64,000 nt of DNA from Candidatus Aminicenantota bacterium (GTDB lineage: Bacteria; Acidobacteriota; Aminicenantia; Aminicenantales; UBA8522), in NCBI GenBank assembly GCA_017886205.1, contig JAFNEO010000008.1, positions 1 through 64,000 on the forward strand, read 5' to 3'. Under the pieces are notes generated by a model, which was given only the letters and a program-made list of their open reading frames with translations, did no database searches and was not told the origin of the DNA. Shown piece by piece: positions 1-8,762 of this stretch (position 1 is the first letter of the stretch; the number at the start of each line of letters is the position of its first letter). The position numbers and the translations under genes were made by a program.

Positions 1-2
1 TC

Positions 3-326
3 GGCGGCGTCCTCGGTGGAGTCGTGGGTGAGGTCGAAGCCCCGGTCAGGGCCATCGGAGAGATCAAGCCGCCCCGACTCCTCAAGAAGGTCGAGCCCAC
101 GTATCCCGAAATCGCCCGCCAGGCTCGTGTCGAAGGCGTCGTCATCGTCGAGGCCACGACCGATATCTACGGACGGGTGCAGAACGTCAAGGTCCTGCGC
201 TCCATTCCCCTGCTCGACCAGGCGGCCATCGACGCCGTCCGGCAATGGGTCTATGAGCCGATGATCATCAACGGCCGGCCTCGGGGGGTCATCTTCACCG
301 TTACGGTGAGATTCCAGCTCAAGTAG
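3..326 (+). CDS. TonB-family C-terminal domain protein, 5' truncated
   Basis: The frame is open to the left edge, so the gene begins outside the window and the GTG at 24 is not a convincing start. The visible part starts with a Gly/Val-rich stretch (GGVLGGVVGEV) typical of the periplasmic linker of TonB-like proteins, followed by a complete TonB C-terminal domain (PPRLLKKVEPTYPEIAR, then QWVYEPMIINGRPRGV and a final VTVRFQLK beta strand). TonB couples the inner-membrane proton motive force to outer-membrane receptors. exbB and exbD follow directly, which supports the call. The energising N-terminal membrane anchor is not visible, so I give no symbol. Confidence 0.88.
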   Translation, partial: GGVLGGVVGEVEAPVRAIGEIKPPRLLKKVEPTYPEIARQARVEGVVIVEATTDIYGRVQNVKVLRSIPLLDQAAIDAVRQWVYEPMIINGRPRGVIFTVTVRFQLK

Positions 327-370
327 AAAAGCTAGAATATGGCTTTCGATATTAAAAGGAGGTATTGAAC

Positions 371-1045
371 ATGCAATTCGGTCTGATCGAAATGTGGCAG
401 GCCATGGGTCCTGTAGCCAAAGGTGTTACCTTCTTGCTCATCGCCCTCTCCATCATCTCGCTCTATCTTTTCGTCGAGAGACAACTCGTTTTCCGCAGGG
501 CCCGTAGCAAGTCCAAGCAGCTCGCCCCGAAGCTGGCGGACTTGCTGAAGAAGGGACAGGTCAAGGAAGCCTTGACTCTTTCCACCAAGAAAGAGAACAA
601 GGGAAGCCACCTAGCCCGCGTAACCGCGGCCGGCATCCAGGAGTTCCTGGAAGGGAAAGAGGCCAACCTCTCCATAGAAGAGCAGATTGGGACCGCCCAG
701 AGAGGCTGCGAGCGCGCCTCGACGATCTTCAACCAGGAGCTGAAGAGAGGGTTGAGCACGCTGGCCACGATCGCCACCTCCGCCCCCTTCATCGGCCTGT
801 TCGGAACCATCTCCGGAATCATCAACGCGTTCCGCGGCATGGCTCTGACGGGATCGGGTGGAATCGGCGCCGTGGCGTCCGGTATCGCCGAGGCCCTGGT
901 CACCACAGCGTTCGGGATCGGTGTCGCCATCATCGCCCTGTGGTGCTATAACTCTTTGAACACGAAAATCGAAGTCTACGACGCCGAGATGTCCAACACC
1001 AGCTCCCAGATCGTCGACTTCTTCATCCGCAAGCAAGTCGGGTAA
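371..1045 (+). CDS. exbB: ExbB/TolQ/MotA-family proton channel subunit
   Basis: Inner-membrane subunit of the Exb proton channel that powers TonB. Three membrane segments are visible: near the N terminus (GVTFLLIALSIISLYLFV), around residues 125-150 (TIATSAPFIGLFGTISGII) and around 170-195 (ALVTTAFGIGVAIIALWC). The last two are the conserved MotA/TolQ/ExbB core. Length 224 aa is normal. The ORF track starts at TTG 365, but an AGGAGG box at 357-362 is correctly spaced for ATG 371, so I use that. It lies between a tonB-type gene and exbD, a classic tonB-exbB-exbD arrangement. TolQ is the alternative, but no tolA/tolB/pal are nearby. Confidence 0.92.
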   Translation: MQFGLIEMWQAMGPVAKGVTFLLIALSIISLYLFVERQLVFRRARSKSKQLAPKLADLLKKGQVKEALTLSTKKENKGSHLARVTAAGIQEFLEGKEANLSIEEQIGTAQRGCERASTIFNQELKRGLSTLATIATSAPFIGLFGTISGIINAFRGMALTGSGGIGAVASGIAEALVTTAFGIGVAIIALWCYNSLNTKIEVYDAEMSNTSSQIVDFFIRKQVG

Positions 1046-1108
1046 GCCGCACTGAGAGCGAATGTCGTCCGAGCCGGACCATCCCGGCTCGGGAAGAGAG
1101 GCAGATAA

Positions 1109-1528
1109 ATGTCAATTTTAATCCGCGGCGAAGAAAAGGTCAAATCCGAACCCAACGTCGTCCCCCTGTGCGACGTCCTGCTCGTCCTGTTGATCATCTT
1201 CATGGTGGTAACGCCGCTCGTCCAGAAAGGCGTGGATGTCAGGCTCCCAGCGGCCCTGAACACGATCGCAATGCCCGATAATCCCGAGGTCGTCCTGGCC
1301 ATGCGCAGAGACGGCACGATGTACGTCAACCAGGACAAGGCCACGATGGATAACCTCCAGACGCTGCTCGAAGAGGCCTTCCTGACGGCCAGCGAGAAGA
1401 AACTGTATCTCAAAGCGGACCAAGAACTCGAGTACGGAAAGATCGTGGACGTCATCCAGGTGGTCAAGGATGCCGGCATCGAGATCATAGGCATCATCAC
1501 CGAGGTCAAGACCGAAAAAGGCGGGTAA
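1109..1528 (+). CDS. exbD: ExbD/TolR-family transport protein
   Basis: Single-span inner-membrane partner of ExbB. The start ATG 1109 is preceded by an AGAGAGGCAG purine-rich stretch. The N-terminal motif NVVPLCDVLLVLLIIFMVV contains the conserved membrane-embedded Asp (about residue 22) that carries protons in ExbD. The remainder is the periplasmic dimerisation domain with the usual LYLKADQ and VKDAGIEIIGIITE motifs. 139 aa is a normal length. Many related bacteria carry two exbD paralogs in such operons; only one is seen here before a strong terminator. Confidence 0.93.
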   Translation: MSILIRGEEKVKSEPNVVPLCDVLLVLLIIFMVVTPLVQKGVDVRLPAALNTIAMPDNPEVVLAMRRDGTMYVNQDKATMDNLQTLLEEAFLTASEKKLYLKADQELEYGKIVDVIQVVKDAGIEIIGIITEVKTEKGG

Positions 1529-1566
1529 CCTGCTCGAAGTTGAGTGCTGATTTCGAACCATTGACC

Positions 1567-1616
1567 CGAGGCGAGAGGACGAATTTTCAGTTGTCTTCTC
1601 GCCTCGCGGCTTTTTT
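1567..1616 (+). terminator. Rho-independent terminator of tonB-exbBD operon
   Basis: Arms 1567-1582 and 1591-1606 pair over 16 bp (outer part CGAGGCGA/TCGCCTCG perfect, inner part with G-U pairs) around an 8-base loop, followed by CGGC and a T6 run at 1611-1616. It lies 38 bases after the exbD stop and ahead of an unrelated gene. Confidence 0.85.
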
Positions 1617-1655
1617 CAGAACCCCATCCCAAGCCTTAACATCATCGGTGCACAA

Positions 1656-2627
1656 ATGGAAAGGCCGATGAGACCGAAGGTTCTGGTCACCAGGAAACTG
1701 CTCCCCGACGCTTTGGCCTATCTGGAGGAGTATGCCCTGGTCGAAGGGGGCAGGGAGACCGGAGGTTTGACCCGGAAAGAACTCAAGCAAAAAATCCGGG
1801 ACAAGGACGGTCTTTTCTGTCTTCTTGTCGACCGGATCGACCGGGAGGTCATCTCCGCCGGGCAGAGGCTCACTATCATCGCCAATTGCGCCGTCGGGTT
1901 CGACAACATCGATGTCCAGTATGCCCGGGAGAGAGGGATCCTCGTGACCAACACGCCGGGAGTCCTGACCGAAGCGACCGCCGACCTGACCTGGGCCCTC
2001 ATCCTGGCCGTAGCCCGCAAAATCCCTCAAGCCGATCGGTTTGCCAAGGAAAATCGCTTCACCGGCTGGGAGCTCGACCTCTTCCTCGGCCGGGAGGTCA
2101 CCGGCCGGCGGCTGGGGATCATCGGACTGGGAAGGATCGGGAAGGCCGTCGCCGAGCGGGCGCAGGCCTTCAAAATGGAGGTTGTCTATCATGACCCCCA
2201 CCGGCTGGCCGATGAGGAAGAGCGCGACCGCGGAATGACCTATCTGCCTCTCGACGAACTCCTCTCCTCCGCGGACATCGTTACCATCCATGCCTCTCTG
2301 AATCCGCAAACCCACCATCTTCTTTCGGCGGCAAAGCTCAAGCTCATGAAGAAAACCGCCATCCTCGTCAATGTCGCCCGTGGGCCGATCGTCGATGAAG
2401 CGGCCCTGGCAAAGGCACTGGCCAAAGGAGATCTTTGGGGAGCGGGCCTGGATGTCTACGAGAGAGAGCCGGACATCGAGGAGCGGCTTTTCCGCCTGGA
2501 CAACGTCGTCCTCCTCCCCCACATCGGCAGCGCGACCTATGAGACGCGGTCACGCATGGCCATGGCGGCGGCCCGGAATCTCGTCCAAGGGCTCCGGGGC
2601 GAGCGCCCGGACAACCTCATCACCTAG
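1656..2627 (+). CDS. D-isomer 2-hydroxyacid dehydrogenase (glyoxylate/hydroxypyruvate reductase type)
   Basis: NAD(P)-dependent cytosolic reductase of 2-oxoacids such as glyoxylate or hydroxypyruvate. The Rossmann nucleotide-binding motif LGIIGLGRIGKAVAERA is near residue 150. The catalytic Arg (NVARGPIVDE), Glu (DVYEREP) and His (LLPHIGSAT) are all present in the expected order. 323 aa is typical of GyaR/GhrB-like enzymes. Exact substrate cannot be read from sequence. ATG 1656 and ATG 1668 (MRPKVLVTRK) are both possible starts; GGAAAGG precedes the second. The 3' end overlaps convergent larE by 8 bases. Confidence 0.85.
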   Translation: MERPMRPKVLVTRKLLPDALAYLEEYALVEGGRETGGLTRKELKQKIRDKDGLFCLLVDRIDREVISAGQRLTIIANCAVGFDNIDVQYARERGILVTNTPGVLTEATADLTWALILAVARKIPQADRFAKENRFTGWELDLFLGREVTGRRLGIIGLGRIGKAVAERAQAFKMEVVYHDPHRLADEEERDRGMTYLPLDELLSSADIVTIHASLNPQTHHLLSAAKLKLMKKTAILVNVARGPIVDEAALAKALAKGDLWGAGLDVYEREPDIEERLFRLDNVVLLPHIGSATYETRSRMAMAAARNLVQGLRGERPDNLIT

Positions 2628-3489
2628 GTTTGCGGCGGGGCTTGACGGCCTTGCGCAGCGGCTCGTTCATGCTGCCGGTGCGGTAGCCCTCGAGGTCCAG
2701 AGTGATATAGGCATAGCCGAGCTTCTTGAGTCCGGCGATCACTTTAGCCCGGGACTTTTCGTCCATGAGCTTTCTGAACTCCCCGGTCCTGACCTCGAGC
2801 CGGGCGATCTCTCCGTGGTGCCGGACTCTAACCTGGGTGAAGCCGAGACTCCTGACGACGTCTTCGGCCCGGCCGATTTTGAGCAGCATCCGGCGCTCGA
2901 TCGCGGTATAGTACGGAAACCGGGAAGCCAGGCAGGCCAGCGACGGCTTGTCCCAAGTGGGAAGGCCCATCCCTTTAGAGAGAAGCCTGATTTCCCTTTT
3001 GGTCAATCTGGCCTCGCGCAACGGCGAGCGAACTCCGAGCTCCCGGCCGGCCTTGGCGCCGGGACGATAGTCGTCCCGGTCGTCATGGTTCGACCCGTCG
3101 AGCACATGGGGAATGGACCTGGCCGAGGCCATCTCCCTAAGGCGGGAAAAGAGCTCCTGTTTGCAGTGATAGCAGCGCAGGGGGGAGTTTTCAGCGAACT
3201 TGGGGTTATCGATCTCCTCGGTCTTGATAAGGAGATGCTTGACCCCGAGCTCCCGGGCCATCCTGGCGGCGGTCCGGACCTCTCTCTCCGGATAGGTCTC
3301 GGAGCGGGCGATAACGGCCAGCACGTTTTCTCCGAGCTCTTCGGAGGCCACCTTGAGCAGGAAGGTGCTGTCCACGCCCCCCGAGAACGCGACCAGGACC
3401 TTCCCCATCCGGCGGAGGATGCCGCGGAGTCTGTCTTCCTTCCTTGTCGTCGAGATCGCAATCCGGTTCTTTCCTGCCATCTCTCTCAC
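2620..3489 (-). CDS. larE: LarE-like ATP-dependent sacrificial sulfur transferase
   Basis: PP-loop enzyme that adenylates and sulfurates the carboxylates of the nickel-pincer nucleotide precursor (lactate-racemase cofactor). The ATP PP-loop FSGGVDSTFLLKVA is near residue 35, followed by RCYHCKQELF, and KPSLACLASRFPYY carries the Cys expected to be the sacrificial sulfur donor. A single Cys there, rather than a three-Cys cluster-binding motif, suggests the sacrificial form. Its start overlaps the ispG stop by 4 bases, so it is co-transcribed as the last gene of the uppS-ispG operon. No larA, larB or larC is in the window, so the final role is uncertain. Two starts (3489, 3480) are possible. 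Confidence 0.85.
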   Translation of the reverse strand: MREMAGKNRIAISTTRKEDRLRGILRRMGKVLVAFSGGVDSTFLLKVASEELGENVLAVIARSETYPEREVRTAARMARELGVKHLLIKTEEIDNPKFAENSPLRCYHCKQELFSRLREMASARSIPHVLDGSNHDDRDDYRPGAKAGRELGVRSPLREARLTKREIRLLSKGMGLPTWDKPSLACLASRFPYYTAIERRMLLKIGRAEDVVRSLGFTQVRVRHHGEIARLEVRTGEFRKLMDEKSRAKVIAGLKKLGYAYITLDLEGYRTGSMNEPLRKAVKPRRKPR

Positions 3490-4586
3490 TTTATCTGCCT
3501 CTCTTTGCCCTGCGCCATTTTTTTCACTTCCCGGATGATCTCGGGAATGATCCTTCTCTCCTCAATCCGGCGAACCAGACGGCCCTTCTTGAATAGGATT
3601 CCCACGCCCCGGCCGCAGGCGACCCCGATATCCGCCTCCCGCGCTTCCCCCGGCCCGTTGACCATGCAGCCCATCAGCGCCACCTTCAAAGGGGCGCGAA
3701 TGGCGGCCAGCCGCTTCTCGACCTCGGGGACGATCTTCATCATGTCCACTTCGGCCCGGCCGCAGATCGGACAAGAAACGATGTTGACACCTCTGGAGCG
3801 AAGGCCAAGACTCTCGAGAATGAGATAGGCTGCCCGGACCTCCTCCTCGGGCGGTGCGGTCAGGGACACGCGGACCGTGTCGGCCAGCCCCTCGCTCAAG
3901 AGGATACCCAGTCCGACGGCCGATTTCACGGTCCCGGAGAACAGGCTTCCGGCCTCGGTGATCCCGGCATGAAAGGGATAGTCCACCTTTTCGGCGAGGA
4001 GTCTGTAGGCGGCGACAGTCCGGCCGACATCCGAGGCTTTCAAGGACACTTTGATCAGGTCGAAGCCAAGGTCCTCGAGCAAACGAATGTGGCCCAGAGC
4101 GCTCTCCACCATCGCCTCGGGGGAGGCCTCCCCATACTTGGCCAGGAGGTTTTTTTCCAGCGACCCGGAATTCACGCCGATCCGGATGGGTACTCTCTGC
4201 TGCCGGCAGGCCCTGACGACCTCCCGCACCTTCTCCTTCGAGCCGATCGTCCCGGGATTCAGCCGCAGTCCGTCGACCCCCGCCCGGAGTGCCGCCAGAG
4301 CTAACCTGTGATCGAAATGGATATCGGCGATGACCGGAATCGTGATGCGCTTCCGGATGGCCTTCAAGGCTTCGGCCGACCGTTCATCGGGCACGGCCAG
4401 GCGGACGATCTCACAGCCCGCTCTCTCCAGCCGCTTGACCTGTGCTACCGTCCGGCCGACCTGATCGGTCAGGGTCTTGGTCATCGACTGGACGACAACC
4501 GGAGCCCCTCCCCCGATTGGCACACTGCCAACCATAATCCGCTTCGTGCTCCGCCTTGGATAAGCGAGAACAGCCCTATTTACCAC
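3486..4586 (-). CDS. ispG: 4-hydroxy-3-methylbut-2-enyl-diphosphate synthase (flavodoxin/ferredoxin)
   Basis: Penultimate enzyme of the methylerythritol phosphate isoprenoid pathway; converts MEcPP to HMBPP using a [4Fe-4S] cluster. The N-terminal TIM-barrel motifs are clear (SMTKTLTDQVGRTVAQV, PVIADIHFDHRLAL, LRLNPGTIGSKEKV). The cluster ligands are present: SCPICGRAEVD gives CxxC, and GCMVNGPGEAREADIG the third Cys, with ACGRG nearby. 366 aa is normal for the two-domain bacterial form. It overlaps rseP upstream (7 bases) and larE downstream (4 bases). With dxr and uppS in the same operon, the unit couples isoprenoid supply to the envelope. Confidence 0.96.
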   Translation of the reverse strand: MVNRAVLAYPRRSTKRIMVGSVPIGGGAPVVVQSMTKTLTDQVGRTVAQVKRLERAGCEIVRLAVPDERSAEALKAIRKRITIPVIADIHFDHRLALAALRAGVDGLRLNPGTIGSKEKVREVVRACRQQRVPIRIGVNSGSLEKNLLAKYGEASPEAMVESALGHIRLLEDLGFDLIKVSLKASDVGRTVAAYRLLAEKVDYPFHAGITEAGSLFSGTVKSAVGLGILLSEGLADTVRVSLTAPPEEEVRAAYLILESLGLRSRGVNIVSCPICGRAEVDMMKIVPEVEKRLAAIRAPLKVALMGCMVNGPGEAREADIGVACGRGVGILFKKGRLVRRIEERRIIPEIIREVKKMAQGKERQIK

Positions 4587-5920
4587 GGAATGAGGCTCTC
4601 CCAGCCGTTAGGCATCCTCTTGACGATATCGTTGAGGAGGATGAAGACGATGAGGAAGATGAAGATCACAAATCCCACCTGCATCCAGATCTGCCGGATC
4701 TTGGGGCTGAGATCGCGCCGGAACAAGGCCTCGAGGGCCAGGACAAAGATCTGGCCGCCGTCGAAGACCGGGATCGGGAAAAGGTTGATGACGCCCAGTT
4801 GGAGGCTGATGAGCCCGATCCAGCTCAGCAGGGCCAGGAATCCCATCTTCCAGAAAGCATAGGAGAGGCTGGCGATCTCCAGCGGCCCGCCGAGCTGCTG
4901 AGTCGAAGCACGCCGGAGGATCAGGTCCTTGAGGAAGCGGATTATCAAGAACGTATTCTTGGCGTTGTCCCTCACGCTCTGGACGACGGCTCCGATAAGT
5001 CCGTATTTTTTCTCCACCGACTGGGCCTCGGTATAGGCGCCGATCTTCCCGATCTTGCCCTCGAGCCGCGGCGTGACACGGAAATGGAGGATCTCCCCCT
5101 TCCGGTTCACCACGAACTCCAGCTCACGGTTGGGGTTCTTTTCCAGGAACTCGATGAACTGGTAGAGATAGATCGGCCGGCCGTTGACGGAGAGGATGAT
5201 ATCGCCCTGCTGCAGTCCCGCCTTCTCGGCCGGGGAGCCCGGTTTGACCATCCGGATCTGTGTCAGAAACTTCCCCGTGAAGCCGGCATACCCCAGGGCA
5301 TAGCGGGTCCTCTTTTCCGTTCGGAGTTGAATCTCCTTGGCCTCGCCTCCCCTGCGGAAATCCACGGCGATCAGCCGGTCCGGTTTGCGGCCTACGGCCA
5401 ACTCAACGTCGCTCCAGTTCCGGACCTGTTCGTTATCCACGCTGAGAATCTCGTCGTCGAGCCGGAACCCCGCTTTCTCCGCGGGCGAGCCGGGCTCGAT
5501 ATAGCCGATGACCGGCGTCTCGTCCTGGTAGGCCGGGACGGTAACCCCGACCATGTTGATGACCGTGAAAATAAGGACGGCCAGAAAGATGTTCATCACC
5601 GAACCCATGACCATTACCAGGAACCGTTCCCAGCGAGTCTTGGCCAAGAAGTGGTCGGGGGGCAGGCTCACCTTCCCCCCTTCCGAGAAAAGTTCCCCTT
5701 CACCCAGGAACTTAACATATCCGCCCATGGGGATCAGGCTGACCCGGTAGTCGGTCTCCTTTCCGCGGATGCCGAAGAGCCGCTTGCCGTAGCCGAACGA
5801 GAAGGTCTCCACGCGGATGCCGACCAGCTTGGCGGTAAAGAAATGGCCGAACTCATGGATGAAGACGAGGACTCCGAAGACGACCAGGAAGGAGAAGATC
5901 GTGCCGAACAATGTGCCCAT
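4580..5920 (-). CDS. rseP: RIP intramembrane zinc metalloprotease RseP (site-2 protease)
   Basis: Membrane-embedded protease that cleaves anti-sigma factors or remnant signal peptides. The zinc site HEFGH lies at about residue 24 in the first membrane segment. Two PDZ domains follow, each with a GSPAEKAG core (PVIGYIEPGSPAEKAGFRLDD and VKPGSPAEKAGLQQGDIILSV). The C-terminal membrane part carries the third-ligand motif NLFPIPVFDGGQI. 446 aa matches Escherichia coli RseP-like two-PDZ proteins. It sits between dxr (2-base gap) and ispG (overlap), a very common bacterial arrangement. Confidence 0.95.
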   Translation of the reverse strand: MGTLFGTIFSFLVVFGVLVFIHEFGHFFTAKLVGIRVETFSFGYGKRLFGIRGKETDYRVSLIPMGGYVKFLGEGELFSEGGKVSLPPDHFLAKTRWERFLVMVMGSVMNIFLAVLIFTVINMVGVTVPAYQDETPVIGYIEPGSPAEKAGFRLDDEILSVDNEQVRNWSDVELAVGRKPDRLIAVDFRRGGEAKEIQLRTEKRTRYALGYAGFTGKFLTQIRMVKPGSPAEKAGLQQGDIILSVNGRPIYLYQFIEFLEKNPNRELEFVVNRKGEILHFRVTPRLEGKIGKIGAYTEAQSVEKKYGLIGAVVQSVRDNAKNTFLIIRFLKDLILRRASTQQLGGPLEIASLSYAFWKMGFLALLSWIGLISLQLGVINLFPIPVFDGGQIFVLALEALFRRDLSPKIRQIWMQVGFVIFIFLIVFILLNDIVKRMPNGWESLIPW

Positions 5921-5922
5921 AT

Positions 5923-7080
5923 CTAATACCTTTGCTTGAGGAGATTATCGGTCTGCGCCCGGGTCTCCCGGTCGATGACGAAGACTGCTTCCAGCGTACC
6001 CGCCTCGCTAACCCGGTGCCGCTCCATGACCTCGCCGACGACGGCTGAGATATCGGCAAACCCGATCCGGCGCCTAAGGAAGGCCTCAACCGCCACTTCA
6101 TTGGCGGCGTTGAGCGTGACGGGCAGACTCTTCCCGGTCTCCAGAGCCCGCCTGGCGAAAGCGATGAGCGGGTAGCGCTCCTCCTCCACCTCGAAGAACT
6201 CGAGCGACCGGACCCGGCTCAACTCGAGGGATGACAACCCCGAATTCCGCCTTTCCGGATAGGTCAGAGCGTACTGGATCGGGATTCGCATATCGGTGAC
6301 GCTCAGCTGGGCGAGTGTGGACCCGTCGCGCATCTCGACCAGGGAATGGACGATGCTCTGGGGATGGATGAGAATATCAAGTTGAGACGGTTTCAAGCCG
6401 AAAAGCCAGCGCGCCTCGATGAGCTCCAGCCCCTTGTTCATCAGCGTTGCCGAGTCGATGGTCACCTTCCGGCCCATCTTCCAGCGCGGGTGGGCGAGCG
6501 CCTCCTCGACCGTCTTGTCCTTGATCTCGGCGAGAGGCGTCCGGAAAAAGGGGCCGCCCGAGGCGGTTAGGATCGCCTTCCGGACGTCCTCCTGCCGCTC
6601 TTTGGCCAGGCATTGGAAGATGCCGCTATGCTCGCTGTCCACGGGAATGATCTCGGCCCCGGAGGAAGCCGCCCGGGACTTTAGGATGGCGCCGGCCACG
6701 ACCATCGTTTCTTTGTTGGCCAGAGCGACCCGCACTCCCGTCTCGACGGCGGCGACGGTCGGCCGCAGCCCCTCAATGCCAGTGATGGCCGCGACCACGA
6801 TGTCGTTCTCCTCGAAGCGGGCGACCTCTTCCGCGCCCTCGGGTCCGTGGACCACGCGGATGGGGAGCCTTCCGAGATCAGCCCTGAGTCTGGCGGCCTC
6901 GGCCTGTGTCCTAAGGGAGACAATCTTCGGAGAAAACTTCCTGACCTGCTCGTGAAGGAGAGAAATGTTGGACCCTGCGGCCAGGCCGACAACGGCGAAC
7001 TCATCGGCCATCCGGCCCACGATCTCGAGGGTGTTGGTACCAATGGAGCCAGTCGAACCCAAAATGGCAATCTTCTTCAT
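5923..7080 (-). CDS. dxr: 1-deoxy-D-xylulose 5-phosphate reductoisomerase
   Basis: Commits DXP to the non-mevalonate isoprenoid pathway by NADPH-dependent isomerisation/reduction to MEP. The NADPH loop ILGSTGSIGTNTLEI is at the N terminus. The metal and substrate motifs VDSEHSGIFQCL and LTASGGPFFRTP are intact, as is KMGRKVTIDSATLMNKGLE. 385 aa is the usual size. The start overlaps the cdsA stop by 4 bases. All catalytic motifs look intact. Confidence 0.97.
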   Translation of the reverse strand: MKKIAILGSTGSIGTNTLEIVGRMADEFAVVGLAAGSNISLLHEQVRKFSPKIVSLRTQAEAARLRADLGRLPIRVVHGPEGAEEVARFEENDIVVAAITGIEGLRPTVAAVETGVRVALANKETMVVAGAILKSRAASSGAEIIPVDSEHSGIFQCLAKERQEDVRKAILTASGGPFFRTPLAEIKDKTVEEALAHPRWKMGRKVTIDSATLMNKGLELIEARWLFGLKPSQLDILIHPQSIVHSLVEMRDGSTLAQLSVTDMRIPIQYALTYPERRNSGLSSLELSRVRSLEFFEVEEERYPLIAFARRALETGKSLPVTLNAANEVAVEAFLRRRIGFADISAVVGEVMERHRVSEAGTLEAVFVIDRETRAQTDNLLKQRY

Positions 7081-7886
7081 TTCCAGAAAAGCTTGATGAA
7101 GTAATAGAAAAAGGGGGCCGCCAAAAGGAAGCTGTCGATCCGGTCGAGAAACCCACCGTGGCCGGGGAGGAAGTTGGAAGAATCCTTAACTCCGACCGCC
7201 CTCTTGAACAGGGACTCGAGCGGGTCGCTGACTTGGGCAGCCGCATGGACCAGGGCACCGCAGACCAGCGCCGTCCCGAGTCCGATGTCCCTGAGCAGGA
7301 GCTGCCGGGCGACCAGGGCGCCCAGGACGCTGAAGGCGATTCCGCCCACGCTCCCCTCCCAGGTTTTGTGGGGGCTGGCCAGCGGGGTCATCTTGTGCCG
7401 TCCGAAGAGCTTGCCGAAGAAATAGGCCCCTGTGTCCCCGAGGAAGATGACGGCGCAGAGAAAATAAAAAGCATAGACTCCCCTCTCGAGCGCGATCAGA
7501 TAGATATAGTTCATCGGAAAGCTGATATAGAACGCTCCGAAAAAGGTCACGGCGATGGACTGAGTGTAGTACGGAAGCTGCTCGACGCGCTGGAAAGAGA
7601 CGACGAAAAATACCGCCGTCAAGAGGAAAGCCGCAAAGAGCGCGGCATCGAGGGGAAAAGAGGCCCGGAAGAAAAAAGAAAAGCTGATGATGAGGGCGAT
7701 AACGAGACCGAGCGGGACCTGAGGTTGAAGCCTCTTCTTCCGCGCCAGACCGAAAAACTCGAGGAGCGCAGCCAGGATGAACACCTGGAGGACGATGAAA
7801 AGGAGGAGCGGCGAACCATACTGGATCGCCAGAAAGAGAGGGACCAGGAGCAGGACGGCGGTGCGCAGGCGTTTGAGGAGATTCAT
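7077..7886 (-). CDS. cdsA: Phosphatidate cytidylyltransferase (CDP-diacylglycerol synthase)
   Basis: Integral membrane enzyme that makes CDP-diacylglycerol from phosphatidate and CTP, feeding all phospholipid synthesis. Several hydrophobic segments run through the protein. The C-terminal signature is clear: SPHKTWEGSVGG, then VSDPLESLFKRAVGVKDSSNF and LPGHGGFLDRIDS. 269 aa is typical. It sits 30 bases after uppS and overlaps dxr by 4 bases, as in many bacterial genomes. Confidence 0.95.
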   Translation of the reverse strand: MNLLKRLRTAVLLLVPLFLAIQYGSPLLLFIVLQVFILAALLEFFGLARKKRLQPQVPLGLVIALIISFSFFFRASFPLDAALFAAFLLTAVFFVVSFQRVEQLPYYTQSIAVTFFGAFYISFPMNYIYLIALERGVYAFYFLCAVIFLGDTGAYFFGKLFGRHKMTPLASPHKTWEGSVGGIAFSVLGALVARQLLLRDIGLGTALVCGALVHAAAQVSDPLESLFKRAVGVKDSSNFLPGHGGFLDRIDSFLLAAPFFYYFIKLFWK

Positions 7887-7916
7887 GGGACGAGGCCGGC
7901 AGACGCCGCAGGCGGG

Positions 7917-8702
7917 CTAGGCGCCCTCGGACGGGCGGGCATGGACGGCGCCGAACCTCCTTTCTCTTTTTTGGAAGTCGACCAAAGCCTGGAGGAAGTC
8001 CCGCCGCCGGAAATCCGGCCAGAAGACAGGCGTGATCCAGATCTCGGAATAGGCGATCTGCCAGAGCAGGAAATTGGAAATCCTAAGCTCGCCGCTCGTC
8101 CGGATGAGGAGGTCGGGGTCGGGGATCCCGGCCGTGTAGAGGCGCCGGGCAAAGGCCTCCTCGTCCAGGCGGGCCGAATCCAAGTCTCCATCCTGCAAGA
8201 TTTTCTTCACGGCGTCGACGATCTCTGTCCGGCCGCTGTAGTTGAGGGCCAGGACGATGGTCAGCCGGTCGAAGGTCCGGGTAAGGGTTTCCACCCTCTC
8301 CAGCTCTTTTTCGGTGGACTCGGGAATCTCTTCTCTCCGGCCGATGACCAGGACACGGATTTTATTTTTTATCATGTCTTTATCCTGCTTCCGGAGGTAG
8401 TCCTCGAGCAGTCTCCAGAGCAGGGCGACCTCCTTCTTGGGTCTCTTCCAATTTTCCCGCGAAAAAGCGTAGAGGGTCAGGAACTTGATGCCCAGCCGGG
8501 CGCAGGATTCGACGACTTCCTTGACCGCTTTGGCTCCAGCCCGGTGACCCTCGATCCGCGGCCTTCGCCGCTTCTCCGCCCAGCGGCCATTGCCGTCCAT
8601 GATCACGGCCACGTGCCGCGGGATCCGGGAGAAGTCCAGCTGCCGGACGAGTTTTTCCTCTTCGCTCCCGGGAGAAATGAAGCCTTTGAGGTCGATTTCC
8701 AC
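7917..8702 (-). CDS. uppS: Undecaprenyl diphosphate synthase (cis-prenyltransferase)
   Basis: Makes the C55 lipid carrier for peptidoglycan and other surface polymers. Motifs: HVAVIMDGNGRWAEKR with the catalytic Asp, GHRAGAKAVKEVVE, LTLYAFSRENWKRP, and the C-terminal LIRTSGELRISNFLLWQ with YSEIWITPVFWPDF. The ORF track starts at TTG 8738, but that TTG is the first half of a TTGACA -35 box. I therefore place the start at GTG 8702, seven bases past the TATAAT box, giving about 261 aa, a normal length. This would be a leaderless mRNA. First gene of the operon uppS-cdsA-dxr-rseP-ispG-larE. Confidence 0.93.
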   Translation of the reverse strand: MEIDLKGFISPGSEEEKLVRQLDFSRIPRHVAVIMDGNGRWAEKRRRPRIEGHRAGAKAVKEVVESCARLGIKFLTLYAFSRENWKRPKKEVALLWRLLEDYLRKQDKDMIKNKIRVLVIGRREEIPESTEKELERVETLTRTFDRLTIVLALNYSGRTEIVDAVKKILQDGDLDSARLDEEAFARRLYTAGIPDPDLLIRTSGELRISNFLLWQIAYSEIWITPVFWPDFRRRDFLQALVDFQKRERRFGAVHARPSEGA

Positions 8703-8708
8703 GGATTC

Positions 8709-8738
8709 ATTATAAGGGCTACCCCCTCCAATTGTCAA
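8709..8738 (-). promoter_or_regulatory. Near-perfect sigma70 promoter of the uppS operon
   Basis: On the minus strand TTGACA (8738-8733), an 18-base spacer and TATAAT (8714-8709) match the consensus exactly. The predicted transcription start is at or next to the GTG at 8702, so there is no room for a ribosome-binding site. It is preceded by repeat copy A. Confidence 0.85.
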
Positions 8739-8762
8739 AGTAGGCTCGGGGGAGCAAGGAGG

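Noticed and set aside
4556-5926. 456-aa plus-strand ORF opposite rseP
   Set aside because: Exactly mirrors rseP and has Asp/Glu/Pro-rich composition of a shadow frame; no motifs.
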